Below, piece after piece: positions 1 to 11,500 of a DNA stretch of 64,000 nucleotides. Under the pieces are notes generated by a model. The model saw only the letters and a list, made by a program, of their open reading frames with translations, did not search any database and was not told the DNA's origin. This DNA is from Sesamum alatum (Eukaryota; Streptophyta; Magnoliopsida; Lamiales; Pedaliaceae). Positions within the stretch are counted from its first letter, which is position 1. Each line of letters opens with the position of its first letter. A program made the position numbers and the translations under genes. The stretch is from assembly GCA_034509735.1 (NCBI GenBank), contig JACGWO010000001.1, positions 11,548,854 through 11,612,853 of the forward strand. Direction: 5' to 3'.

Positions 1-1266
1 TACATAATGCAATGATCTGAGACTGATGTGCTTGTTCTATAAATGACCTATTTCTTTAGAAGAGTCTTGAGGTCTAATGCATATAACAATCGAACTAGAA
101 GATCATCAACGTTGGATTCTGAACGTCAACTTGCTCTCATGTCCATTGCTCATCTCACAATTTGAAAATAAAGGAAAGAAGAAAAATAAAAGCCTCTAGG
201 CAAGATGTACTTACTAGTATTGCATATGAAGGGCATCCCTAGTGATTGTATCCTTGATTCATTTCAAGGAGGATTAGAGAAATTATGTATGTGCAGTACG
301 TAAAATTGCAGCTTTGGAACATGAAGTTCAAAGGATTTACTAGCCAGGCAAACTTAATCCACAGAGTTCACTATAGGGTGCAGACACTACTTACAACATA
401 AGTGACTGATGGAGAGGGGAAAGAGTACGAGACAACAATCAAAGAGGCACTCATCCTTTATGCTTATACATTTGCAACCATTAGGTCCATTACTGTCATT
501 TTTTCCATGGTTCTATTTCCATGCTTTCAAAGGCATTTTGCTTCTATTGGAACTAAACCTAAAGGAAGCTTGTAATATGCAGGTACATATGACATAGGGC
601 ATAAAATAATCATCCGGTGAACACATTTTGCCTAGTTTAGGAATCTGATGTGCACAGTTATAATTACTGGAAGCAAATCACACTTTAAACAAAGAAAGAA
701 AGAAAGAAATCAAGAAAGAACAAAGGGTCAGAATCCATATAAACCCAATATGTTTTACATTTGGTTTCCTAATTCAAGAAGTGGGTCCAGATTTGGCAAG
801 TGCACGAAATCATATTGTCATTGTCTGATATGGTGGAAAGAAAGAGACTGTTTCTGATGTAACATAACAACAAGAGCAGGAATGAAACAAGTGGATATTA
901 TCTTAGCATGCTGAAAAAAGAAGACTAATTTTATCGTTCATTCTCATTCATTCTAGATGATCCAAGAAATCAGGTATCAGTGCATAAATAGAGCAGCAAC
1001 AGAACCTTGAAGTAGGCCAACAGTGACATAAAAGAATGGAATCAGGCTACATGACATTGTTCTGTTTCTGGAAATAATATTGACTAGGCTGTACTATAGT
1101 TACTCCAAATAGCTCAAGTTCAGGTACACATTATCCAATAAATTGTGTATAGTTGAAGCAAGGGGAGAATGAATCAGAAGTTTATTCCTCAACAAGAATC
1201 ATAACGTGTCATGGGGACAGAAAATCTTGATACACAAGATAAAGTATTAGTTGGAATGATATTTAC
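1..1266. other. No gene recognised; probably intron of the SDR gene
   Basis: The SDR gene has a clear donor at 1266/1261 on the minus strand, one base into a codon, but I found no acceptor followed by the expected continuation of the domain down to position 1. Short open frames on both strands (for example 409-597 and 648-857 on the plus strand) have no recognisable protein character. The simplest reading is a long intron running out of the window; an unrecognised 3' end is also possible. Confidence 0.5.
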
Positions 1267-3301
1267 CTTTCACAGCCATTTCCATAGGCAAGAAGCCACC
1301 CATCAGATCAATAAACTTAGGATCCACCTTAGAGGCCAACTCGGTTTGAATAAACTGCAGAAAGTAATAGTTGGACGCTATATAATTTACCGGATTTAGA
1401 AATTTACAGTAGTCAGATCAGCAAACAGAGCATCTATGAGAAAAGTTATTCTGTCAGGTAGATACTGATAGAAACTTCTACAACGGGATAAGCTGGATAT
1501 AGTAGTAAAGGTTCCTTTCTTGAAAGAATAGAATGCGAAAATACAAGCAATCACCCGTTCTATAAGCCATCTTTGGCAAGGTAAAATAATATGAGTGTTG
1601 GAAAAAAACAAAAGGATTTTTCAAAAGAAAGATAATGCAATTGCACGTAAAAAGATCCTGACCAAAGTTGACCTTTGCCCCAGAAGTTCTGAGGGAAGCA
1701 ACTAGCAGAAAAAATAAAGAATTTGACACTGTAAAGCAAAATTGTTTGAAAGTGTAATGCCTATGCATTTGTAATTATTCTTTTGAAGTTCCTTGTTAGC
1801 ATGCTTTTTGGGTTCTTTAGCTAGTTCGTCGTATCTATATGTATCTGATCCTTTATTAGAGGGAGATGTGGGAAAAAACATGCGTTACAATTCCATATAC
1901 TCGGCTTCAGAACACACAATCTTTCTCAAGGTTTAGATCTAGGTGACTCTCTGGTAGAAGGAAAGAAGAATTCTGAAGTCTGGCCTTAGGGAAATGAACT
2001 TCCAGCCATTTTCCTAGTCCCGAATGATATGTACATAATAGGTTCTTCTTTGAATATTGATTTTGCATTTCAAGAGCACAGAGCCATGACGAATAGACAG
2101 CCTCCAATTCGTGATAAATAAGTTGATAAACATTTGTCTATTTAACGTCCATCCCCTTATAGCCCAGGGCAAAAATATAACCCAACACATAGCTCACCTC
2201 AGGGCAAAGTACATTAATACGAATTCCTTGGCGCTTGTAAGGAGCCAGCGATCTGGTAAATAGTACTACTCCCCCTGCGAAATTTTTCTCATTAATCAGA
2301 ACAAAAGGGAATATAGTGATGTAGATAAGTAAGATAGCCACAACACAAAGCCACGCCTCAAGAATAAGTATACTAAATCTAAAGAGACAAATGCAAAGAG
2401 CAACAGACCTTTGGCGCCAGAGTAAATAGGGTCAGGATACATAGGGTATAATCCTGAAGCAGAGCCGACATTAATGATGACACCAGGTCTTTTAGCTTCT
2501 TGCATTGCTCGAATCTGTGGACCAAATGAAAAATAGTACTTGAGAACTATGAGAGGAATGCCATAAATCATCGTGCACATAGCTAAAGATGCGAATAACA
2601 ATTATAGGCGATAAAAAGAAACCAAGTCCACGTTGCTGCTTCTTTTAGAAACTTACAACTTTCTCTTAAACGAACAAGCTAATCAATGAACTTCACAAAA
2701 AAATGAGTCTCGCCTTAAATCAGCATCCTTCATAGTTGCAACAAGATCGATGCAGTAAAACTAACAAAAATTGAACTCATACCGCGAGGCGAGTGGAATC
2801 GATAACTGCAACAAAATTAACATCAACAGCGCGTCTCCAAGACTTAGCGCCGTCAGTCTGATCCTTATGAAATGGAATCGCAGTCGCGATTCCCGCACAG
2901 TTAATACAGATATCCAATCCTCCATACGTCTTAACATGGTTCTCGAAAGCCGCCGTAAGTTCATCTAAACACAAATCAAACATTTCACACACACTAATAC
3001 CATTTGTCAACCGCAACGAAAATCCAAACATCTCTCACTTACTTGAATCGGTGACATCACATTTGATGAATAGAGCGGGTGCAAATTCCAGTCCGGAGTG
3101 AAACTTGGAAACTTCTTTTTCAGCTAGTGATGCAACTTGTTTCCCCCTGTCTTCAGAAAAATCGACGACTGTGACGAAAATTCCTCTCTGCGCCAGGGCC
3201 AAGACTAGTTCTCGGCCGATGCCGGAGGCGCCGCCGGTGACGAGAGCTGACAGGCCAGGCCTTAGCTCCATTTCTTTGTCCGAAGGAACAGATTGATTCA
3301 C
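1267..3301 (-). CDS. Short-chain dehydrogenase/reductase, 5' part of gene (N-terminal SDR domain)
   Basis: Five exons on the minus strand join in phase: 3043-3301, 2783-2964, 2409-2514, 2198-2274 and 1267-1354. Each has GT at the donor and AG at the acceptor. They encode about 237 residues of a classical SDR: the Rossmann TGGASGIG motif near residues 22-29, NCAG in exon 2, the NVGSASG serine segment and the catalytic YSGAK in exon 3, then RINVLCPE across exons 4-5. Such enzymes reduce or oxidise carbonyl/alcohol substrates with NAD(P)H; the substrate cannot be read here. The start at 3301 is the first in-frame ATG; a second ATG ten codons in fits related proteins equally well. The closest remembered match is the N-terminal half of the plant ARP/NQR-type protein, which has a zinc-type dehydrogenase domain after the SDR. 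No stop or next exon is seen, so the gene probably continues past the left edge. Confidence 0.85.
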
Positions 3302-4287
3302 TGTAGACGCGGAGAGTAAATAATTACGTAAAAGTCGCGGGCAAACTCATAGCTCCTGTGTATGTATGTAAGGATGTAAGTGTGCATCGTTTTCCAATCT
3401 CTTTAATTTTGTTGACTTTGACGTGGGATAAATTTTATCCTCCTCGATAATAGCGCCACAAACATTGTCCGGTTGCATAATAATATTTTATTTTATGTTT
3501 TTGGCGCATAGGGTGGGGGGCAATAACAAACTAGATTATTTCATATTTCGATTAAAGTTGATCGGCCACTTGAAACTCATTTGAACTTATTTCTTTAAAA
3601 ATAGCATATTTTTATTTGAAGATCTTTAATTTTCGTTTAATCAGCCGTAAAATCTTGCTCAATTAATCGGAGTGAGCCACAATTAAAATGAATAAAATCG
3701 AATTTCACAAATATAAATATTTTACTTTTTTGTAATAGTTAATGTAATTTTTTATTTAAAATTTTTAATATACTATAAGTTATATATGTAAATATATATG
3801 AATGTGATGGCCGATATAATAAATCGAATTCATTTAAAAAAGAAAAAAGAAAAAACTCCAGTCAGTTATTAAAAGAATAATAAAATATACATCCATATAT
3901 CCTATATATCTATACTTCTATACTATATATTAAGTGAGAGCATATCTTTGGTATCTCTTCCAATTTTAATTTTTTTATATTTAATATAACTTTTTATTTT
4001 TTATTTTTTAATTTAACTTTTCAACTCCCATTATCTTTTCATAGTTGTTTTCCTTATTTTTTTATTTTTTATCATTAATTTTTTTTATAAATTTAATATT
4101 ATTTTATTATTTTATATTTTCTCTTGTTAAATAATATGATTTTATAAATATTTTATTTTAAATAATATTATAGAAGTTGCATAAACATACAGTGTGCCAC
4201 AAATTACTAGTACTATATATAAGGGATAGTACATTTTTTTGCGTCTCTCTCTTTTTTTGGTATATCATTTTATATTAATTTATTTTT
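3302..4287. other. AT-rich intergenic DNA, 5' flank of the SDR gene
   Basis: No coding potential is seen. The first few hundred bases above 3301 should hold the SDR promoter, but no clear core element was identified. The rest is very AT-rich, with T and A runs. Confidence 0.5.
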
Positions 4288-4288
4288 A

Positions 4289-4829
4289 GATAATCACACT
4301 TCCCTCCTCTGAAATTTTGTCTAGTTAAACATAGACTTCCATAATTTGGAGAATTACATCTAATACCCATGAGGTTTGTTTCTATCTAACAAATTAGGTC
4401 CATTCATTGGTCAAAATTTATCAAATTTATTGATATTAACAAAAAAAACTAAATAAAAATTGATATCTACCTTTAATTGACTTATTACTAGCTTATTGTA
4501 GGGCAAACAAAAATTTTATGACTAAACCATCATTGTAACAGTGAAGATATATATTCTCATATATATTAACGTGGAAGACGTATAAAAGTAGTTTGATCAT
4601 AACAAAAAAATTAATTGACCTACAATAAGTGAGTAATAAATTAATCGATGGTAAATACCAAATTTTATTAAAATGTTTGTTAATATCAACAAATTCGGTG
4701 AATTTAGACTAACAGATTGGTCATTTAATAGACAGAAGCATACCTCATGGTACTAAATATAATTCTTCAAACTATAGAGAGGCTATATGTAATAGCACCA
4801 AACTTCAGGGGAGGAGAGTGTGATTATCC

Positions 4830-4830
<1 letters not shown>
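4289..4830. mobile_element. Foldback/TIR element (MITE-like), about 540 bp
   Basis: The left end reads GATAATCACACTTCCCTCC and the right end is its near reverse complement, ending GTGTGATTATCCC. Inward from each end the arms continue to pair imperfectly: ACATCTAATACCCATGAGG on the left mirrors CCTCATGG followed by an ATTATAT-like stretch on the right. There is no open frame of note. A clean target duplication was not found, so the superfamily is not assigned. An (AT)n run lies just outside the right end (about 4838-4860). Confidence 0.6.
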
Positions 4831-4860
<30 letters not shown>

Positions 4861-5068
4861 TCTCACCTAACTTCCACTCCGTCATTATCTTTTAATAGTT
4901 TTTTTTTTAAATGATTATGTTTTTGTCACTATTTTTTTGTAAAATTAATATTAATGTATTATTTTGTACATATTCTAATAAATCCTAATATTTTATAAAT
5001 ATTTTTATTTTAAATAGTATTATAAAAGTTACACACATAATGCGTATCAAATTACTAGTATATAAGAA

Positions 5069-6328
5069 ATTAAGCTACTAGAAAATTTCGTAACTTTGTT
5101 TCGATCATAGTCAATTCATCTATAAACCTAAGGTTGTACTAGGGGTGTCAAATGGGCGGGTTGGGTAGGGTTTGGGTTGGGTCCAAGTGGATCGGGTCCA
5201 AAATGGGTTGGGTTAAATATGAGTCCGAATCAATGGGTTCTAAATGGGTCGGGTCTCAAATGGGTTGTGTTGGGTCAATGTAACTGTTTGTTATATTTAA
5301 TATTTAAAAAATAAAATTTTAGATAATAATAAGATGATGATATTTTTAATACAACTTGTAAATAATATGACTAAATTTGTGTTATGTACATTCATAGTAT
5401 GCAATCAATTTCTCCATAATTGTTTGTAAAATTGAATTGTGGCTTTCAATCGTAATAATAATAGTTATCTTTCTATATTGATCATATGTGTTCATTTATT
5501 ATAATTATACTTATATATTAATATTGATGTATTCATTGAAATTCATAATATAACTGTATACTGTCAATTTATTCAAAAAAAAAAAAATTACATGGAGACA
5601 TATGAATTGCAAGTTTTGACTATTTTGTAAAATACTTCACTTTTCTTTTATTGCTCATTAATTTGAAAAATATTATTTTACTAAATATATTTTGAAAATT
5701 TTGTTTCTCATAAAAAATACTAAAAGTTAGAAATGAGAAGTAATTAGTGATATATAGTACAACTAAATCAACAATGAATCTGAGCAATTAAATCATTTGT
5801 TGAACTCATTTAAGACCCATCACCAACCCATATAAGATCCATGGTGCAAAAAAATTAACTAAGTTAAATTAAAACATACTTAATATGTTTTGGTAAATTT
5901 GGTTCTTATAAAAAAATGTGAAAGAAGTTAGAATATATGGAATTAATTAGTGATGAGGTTGACCCATTTAAGACCATCTCCAACCCACCTAAAACCCATC
6001 ACCAACCCATATAGAACTTATAATGAACTCATGATTATAATTATATTAATAACTTTCATAAATTCTATTATATTATTAAAATGAATTTTGATTGACTAAT
6101 AGAAGCTAAATATGAAAAATTCATATAGGATCCATATAGGACCCATAATCTATTTAAATTTGTTAAAAACAAAACCATATTTAACTTATATTAAAAAATA
6201 TCAAATCCAACCCAACTCAAAATTAGATGGGCTGAGTTGGAACCATGCGTTTCCACCCATACTATCACCCCTAGGTTGTACAATTGACTACAATTGAAAC
6301 AAAGTTCGAAAGTTTCGAATAGCTTAAT
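5069..6328. mobile_element. Older foldback element split by a hAT-like insertion
   Basis: The left arm (5069-5131) and right arm (6282-6328) are inverted copies: ATTAAGCTA...AACTTTGTTTC...TAGTCAATT on the left mirrors AATTGACTAC...GAAACAAAGTT...AGCTTAAT on the right. Removing the 5140-6273 insertion and one copy of its duplication restores a short palindromic element of about 110 bp. It is therefore older than the hAT-like insertion. Confidence 0.6.
5140..6273. mobile_element. Non-autonomous hAT-like element, about 1.13 kb
   Basis: The ends are TAGGGGTGTCAAATGGGCGG on the left and the inverted match CCACCCATACTATCACCCCTA on the right. The 8-bp target duplication GGTTGTAC is exact at 5132-5139 and 6274-6281; that size is diagnostic of the hAT superfamily. 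The subterminal regions are packed with GGGTTGGGT / ACCCAACCC-type repeats, as in many hAT elements. No transposase frame is visible, so it would need a transposase from elsewhere. Confidence 0.85.
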
Positions 6329-6802
6329 TTCATGATGTGTTGCGGTAGAAACCAACCGACTCGAACATAACTTGCTTCTATATTTCATTATGTGTTCCGG
6401 TAAAAGCCAAGTGGCAGGTTCATTTGCAAGTGGATTATTTTTCTCTAACATAGCCCAAAAAAATGAAAAGAAAAAAAATCAAAAGTTAGAAAATAAGATG
6501 TTTTTTACTTTTATTTTTTTAATATTATTTGGATCAGCCTACTACCAAATTTAACTATCTTAGTTAAAATGTTGATTTCATATTTCATTTTGAATTTTAT
6601 GACTTAAATGTACTTATTTCCTAACAATTTAAGTTGGCTACAAATTAGTTATGGGAAAAATAATAGAAATTTTGTTAATTAGATCTCTAAATGAAAGATT
6701 ACATAGGGACTGAATGAGCCGCTTGCTTGACGTAGGGGCCTATTTGTTCTCAGGCGATAAATACAAATATAAATGTACACAAATATTTTTTTTTTAATAA
6801 TA
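6329..6802. other. Intergenic, no feature recognised
   Basis: AT-rich, with short frames only. Nothing supported. Confidence 0.5.
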
Positions 6803-7246
6803 GGATAAATTATAATGAGCTCCCATTATATTTGACATAAATTTGAATATTTATTGTTTGAAAACTACAAATACCTTCATAATATTTGATGAAAATTATC
6901 TAATCATTTGATGCATGTCTGAATTTGCCTTTACTGTATTTTTTCTTTAAAAAAATATGTGAAAAAATCCACGAGGTTGATGGAAAACTTTATTTTTTTA
7001 AAACAAATATCCACTGAATTCATAAAATAAATCATCAAAATTTAAAAAATAAGTAAAATTATAATTCATAATCTACAAGTGCATTTTAACCACACAAAAA
7101 TTGAATGAAAACCTAACGAAAGCTAACAAATTGGACTAGTTGTTATACAACCGCTAAAATTAGGGGGGTATTGATAATTTTTCAAATAACGAGAGAGTAT
7201 TTATATAATTATGTCAAAATCTCATGGGAGTTCGTTGCAGTTCATC
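6803..7246. mobile_element. Foldback MITE, about 440 bp
   Basis: The left arm GGATAAATTATAATGAGCTC followed by CCATTATATTTGACATAA is mirrored on the right by TTATGTCAAAATCTCATGG and GAGTTCGTTGCAGTTCATC. Further inside, AAAACTACAAATACC mirrors GGTATTGATAATTTTT. There is no open frame. A TAATAATA-like direct repeat flanks it, but it is too simple to be decisive. Confidence 0.6.
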
Positions 7247-8393
7247 ATTAATAATATTCAATTCATTATATTATTCAATGCATTCAAAATCAAATAATAA
7301 TTCATCACATAAATAATTTAAATTAACGAATACGATCATACGTGATAAGAAAAAACCTATTATATAAATAGATATATATACCTTTTGGTTGTATGTAATT
7401 GTGAAACAAATGGACTATTCAACAAGTACCAACCATATTTAGTAGACAAAATGCAACCAAATTAAGTTTCCACTTAAACATGTATATATGATTTTAATTT
7501 TAAAATCTTGACGTGATGCCAAACAAAACAAGAAAAAAAAAAAAAAAAGAAAAGGAAAAAATGTACATGTTATTGAAAATGAACAATCCTCAACTTACAC
7601 CTAAATACCTGTTCACAAAATATATTTTTAATTGATATTAAACTGATAAAAAGTTATGATTTTTCTTTTATTATTAATTATTTTTGTATGTAACAAATAA
7701 TTATATTTTCAGAAAAATACGTCGGTGGCATCGTGTGTTTATTTATAGGGTTGCGAATTAAAATTATATCCAAAACTCAACAAATTTGAAGTTTGGTGCC
7801 TAATCTATTTTTTTATTAGAGGGATAGATGACCCATGCCCTTAAGCAAGTTGCATTATTATTCACAATCATCAAAATTATTTTATTTTAATAAACCTTTT
7901 GTATTATATGACTCCTGAAATCAAGGGTGAAAATACACAAGAACAAGGTACATTAACTGACAAGATTCTTCTTGTTAATAATGACAAATTAGGGAATTTG
8001 CAAAGAACAAATGAGGGGGTCAATGATGTGTGTTTGAGCGTAAAAGTAATTTATAAATATTAGATTCATTAATAAATGATTTTATTAATTATTTTAATTG
8101 TTTCATTAAATATATATTTAAATTAATAAGAGTATTATTTTGGGGTACAATTTCAAATAAAATACCGTTGCCCTCGTGTTTCAAGCATATCGCAATCTAT
8201 ATCGTGAAGTAAATATAATAGGACGGATGTAATCATTGACACGAAATCAACTTTCCAATCCAAACACGACTCTCCCAAAACAAAAGTCTTTCTCAATTTA
8301 ATTTCTCCATCCCTAAACCCTAAATACAAAGAGAAGGAAATCAGTATTTGTCAATATTGGTTTGTGTGTTTTGATCATCTGAGTTTCGCTTGG
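7247..8393. other. AT-rich intergenic DNA and ATG2 promoter/5' leader
   Basis: No gene is recognised up to about 8250. The CT/A-rich stretch around 8270-8345 is typical of a transcribed plant 5' leader and probably belongs to ATG2. No convincing TATA element was identified. Confidence 0.4.
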
Positions 8394-8447
8394 ATGGAGG
8401 TTCCAGCCTCCATCAAGACCAACTTCTCTGTGTATACAAGTTTCTGA
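8394..8447 (+). promoter_or_regulatory. Upstream ORF (17 codons) in the ATG2 leader
   Basis: An ATG at 8394 opens a 17-residue frame ([17 protein letters not shown]) that stops with TGA at 8445-8447, 61 bases before the ATG2 start at 8509. It lies in the presumed 5' UTR, since the splice-supported coding sequence begins at 8509. Short uORFs commonly lower translation of the main frame; that this one does so is inference. Confidence 0.45.
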
Positions 8448-8508
8448 AACCCTAATATTTGAGGACAAAATTCCCAGAAAAAGGAACTGCATAGAGAATA
8501 CAGGGAAG

Positions 8509-11500
8509 ATGTTTTCGTGGAGTATCCCAAAATCCGCGGAGGCGATGTTCTCGCGGTGGGCTATAAAACGTGTTTGTAAATTTTTGTTGAAGAAGAAATT
8601 GGGGAAGTTTATACTGGGAGATATTGATCTTAATCAGCTTGATGTTCAGCTCGGTGCTGGCACAATTCAGCTCTCAGATCTTGCACTAAATGTTGATTAT
8701 ATAAACGACAAGGTAGGGTCCAGTAACTTGATGCTCGTTATTTATTTTTTTACTTATTTTTTTGATATTTGGACTCCATATAATTTGTTTGAATGTTGAT
8801 AGTTTGTTCAATATTGGTTAAAGCTTTTTACGGTTTTAGTGATATGATGTATGTAGGTAATGGATTGGCAGTATGGTTAAGCCTGAAGTAGGTTATTAGT
8901 TGGCAAATTAATGAAATATCAAATTTAAATGTGTGTGATGATTGTGTGTTTGAACATGTTAAGTCAGGGCGAGGATATTAATTTGGAAGAAAAAAGTGAA
9001 GCCTCCTTTTTCCTTTTTTTGAGTCAATAATCTTGACAGCTATAAGGCTTCCTACTAACTTCTGTTACTTTTTTATTTCTCCAGTTTGGAACAGCATTTT
9101 TAGTGAAAGAGGGGTCAATTGGATCATTAATGGTAACTATGCCTTGGAAGGATGGAGGTTGTCGAATTGAGGTGGATGAACTTGAGGTTGTTCTTGCTCC
9201 TCGCAGGGTGAAGGCTTCTCCAGATGAATCTGAAACTTGCAGAGACAGTAAAAGTTGCAACAGTAGTTCCAGCCATGGTATTAGAAAGCTAGACAATGAG
9301 ACACTGAACAGTAGGGTGGCAAATCCTTCTGTTGATGTTCATGAAGGAGTTAAAACCATTGCCAAAATGGTGAAGTGGTTGCTAACTAGCTTTCATGTGA
9401 AAATTAAGAAACTAATTGTTGCATTTGATCCACTTCTGGAAGAAGGAAATAAGAAAGGCTTAGACAGAATCTTGGTGCTTCGGATTAGCGAAGTAGAATG
9501 TGGTACACATATTTCTGAAGATGCTTCATCGAGCAGTTCCGTCACAGCTCATAATTTTCTTGGTTTAAGTCGATTAACAAACTTTGTAAAATTTCAGGGA
9601 GCAGTACTTGAATTACTTGATGTGGATGGTCTTGATCATCATTCACCATATGAACGTTCCACCGAAACGGCTGTTGAGAACTCGTTTTCAGGGTACTGTT
9701 CATCTGGTAACATGATTACAATAATTTGTGGAGAAAAGGGAGGTTTCTCAGGGAATCTTAAGTTTAATTTGCCTTGGAAAGATGGTTCTTTAGACATTTG
9801 TAAAGTGGATGCAGATCTCCACATTGAGCCTCTTGAAATAAGAATTCAACCTAGCACCATCAGATACTTCGTCTTCATGTGGGACCTATTTAAAGGAATT
9901 GGTGAGGAGAGCAAGGACCTGGGATATCTTGAACCATCAGACAGTTTGTCAGCTCCAAGCCCTTGCATGCTTCCTTCTGATGTGGGGCTATTTGGTAATG
10001 AAGGGTTTGTCACTGATAGCTGCTTGATAGACAAAGAACCAGTAAATACCCTGCTATCAGAGTCGCATCTTATATCTGATTGGGTGAGTAGAAGCCAGAA
10101 TGGCAGAAATGAAGAAGAACCAGACTTTGGGGCAAGGTTGGTATTTTTTGTAAATCAAGTTGCTGGATGAATATTTTCGAAGAAATAAATTGCTTCATGA
10201 AGAGAATATTGCAAAAAGGATTGTGTTATGTTCAAATCAAGCACAGATTACTATAGTTGAATAAAACCAGTTGTATTTGGATAAGCCACCAAGTTCAACC
10301 TCATCTTATAAGTGCTATTTTGTACTTGTTTAGAACATGGATTTAGTCAATTGATCAACCTCACTTGCTGGTCCTTGAAAAATTTGAGCCGTTGGTTATG
10401 GCTCAGAGCAATTTCAAATTTGTTTTTCATAGGGAATAAAAGTATTTCTGCCAATTTTTCATTACTCTAGATTGGCTTGAAACTGTGCTAAATCTTCCCT
10501 GTTGTCATCTAAATGATTTCTTGGCAGTGTGGATCAATTTTTCGAGTGCTTGGATGGACTAAGAAATTCGCAGTCAGCTTTAGGGAATAGTGGCATGTGG
10601 AACTGGACTTGTTCTGTGTTTAGTGCAATAACTGCAACATCCAACCTTGCCTCTGGATCTTTACATGTTCCTTCTGGTACGTGCTTTACTCCTTATAGCC
10701 CAACATACAAATTTTTATTATGAAAGTAGTTCTAAAGTGTATCATTTTGTTGTGTGTGGGGTTGGGGTTGGGGTTGGGGGAAAATGCATTCTGTCTGTTG
10801 CCAATCCATCAACTTATTTAGGAGACCAGGTTTATTTGCTTACTAGTAGTATGGAGCCATTAACTGGACCAAGAAAAGTTACAAATTTCAATCTAAGTCA
10901 TAAGTGTGCAAGCAGGAATGGTTCTAGGTGGATGCTGGACTGCTGGTGTGGATAAACTAGGTTGGGATCTCTGTGAGAAATCTGGAGTCTAAATAGGAGC
11001 TACAAAAATATATGGTCAATGTTGTCAACTGAAAGATATTATATTCATTTGCATCTGGACGTGACACTGTTAGCAAGGTTAGTTTTCAGTTATGCATTGA
11101 TCTTAACTTTGCCAAGCATGCCCAATCAACTAACACATCGTGGCTAGAAAATGTGGCTAACTTTTGTGGCACAGAGGACAAGAAATAGTAATAGGACCAT
11201 TGTGCTCAATTCTGAAATAGTATTTCAGCCTCTAGAATATTAAGATAAGTGAATAGCTCTGTTGGGTAGATGTGCTCAGAAGAATCAATAGTCAAATTGG
11301 CCATGTTAGTTCAATAGTCAAATTGGCCATGTTAATCTATGCCTAATCTATTGCCAATCAGGAGGAATAACTAGATTATGGTTTTGTGCACCTTGCTTTG
11401 CTTTTGGTTTGGTTATTTTCTGCATCCATTTACCTGTTCTGTTTGCATGATTGAATATAATCTCAGAGATTCTTCTTTTTAAGAGAGGAGGGATGCTATG

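Noticed and set aside
10755..10780. GGGGTTGGGGTTGGGG, telomere-like run
   Set aside because: Only about three units, inside an ATG2 intron, and not the plant telomere repeat TTTAGGG.
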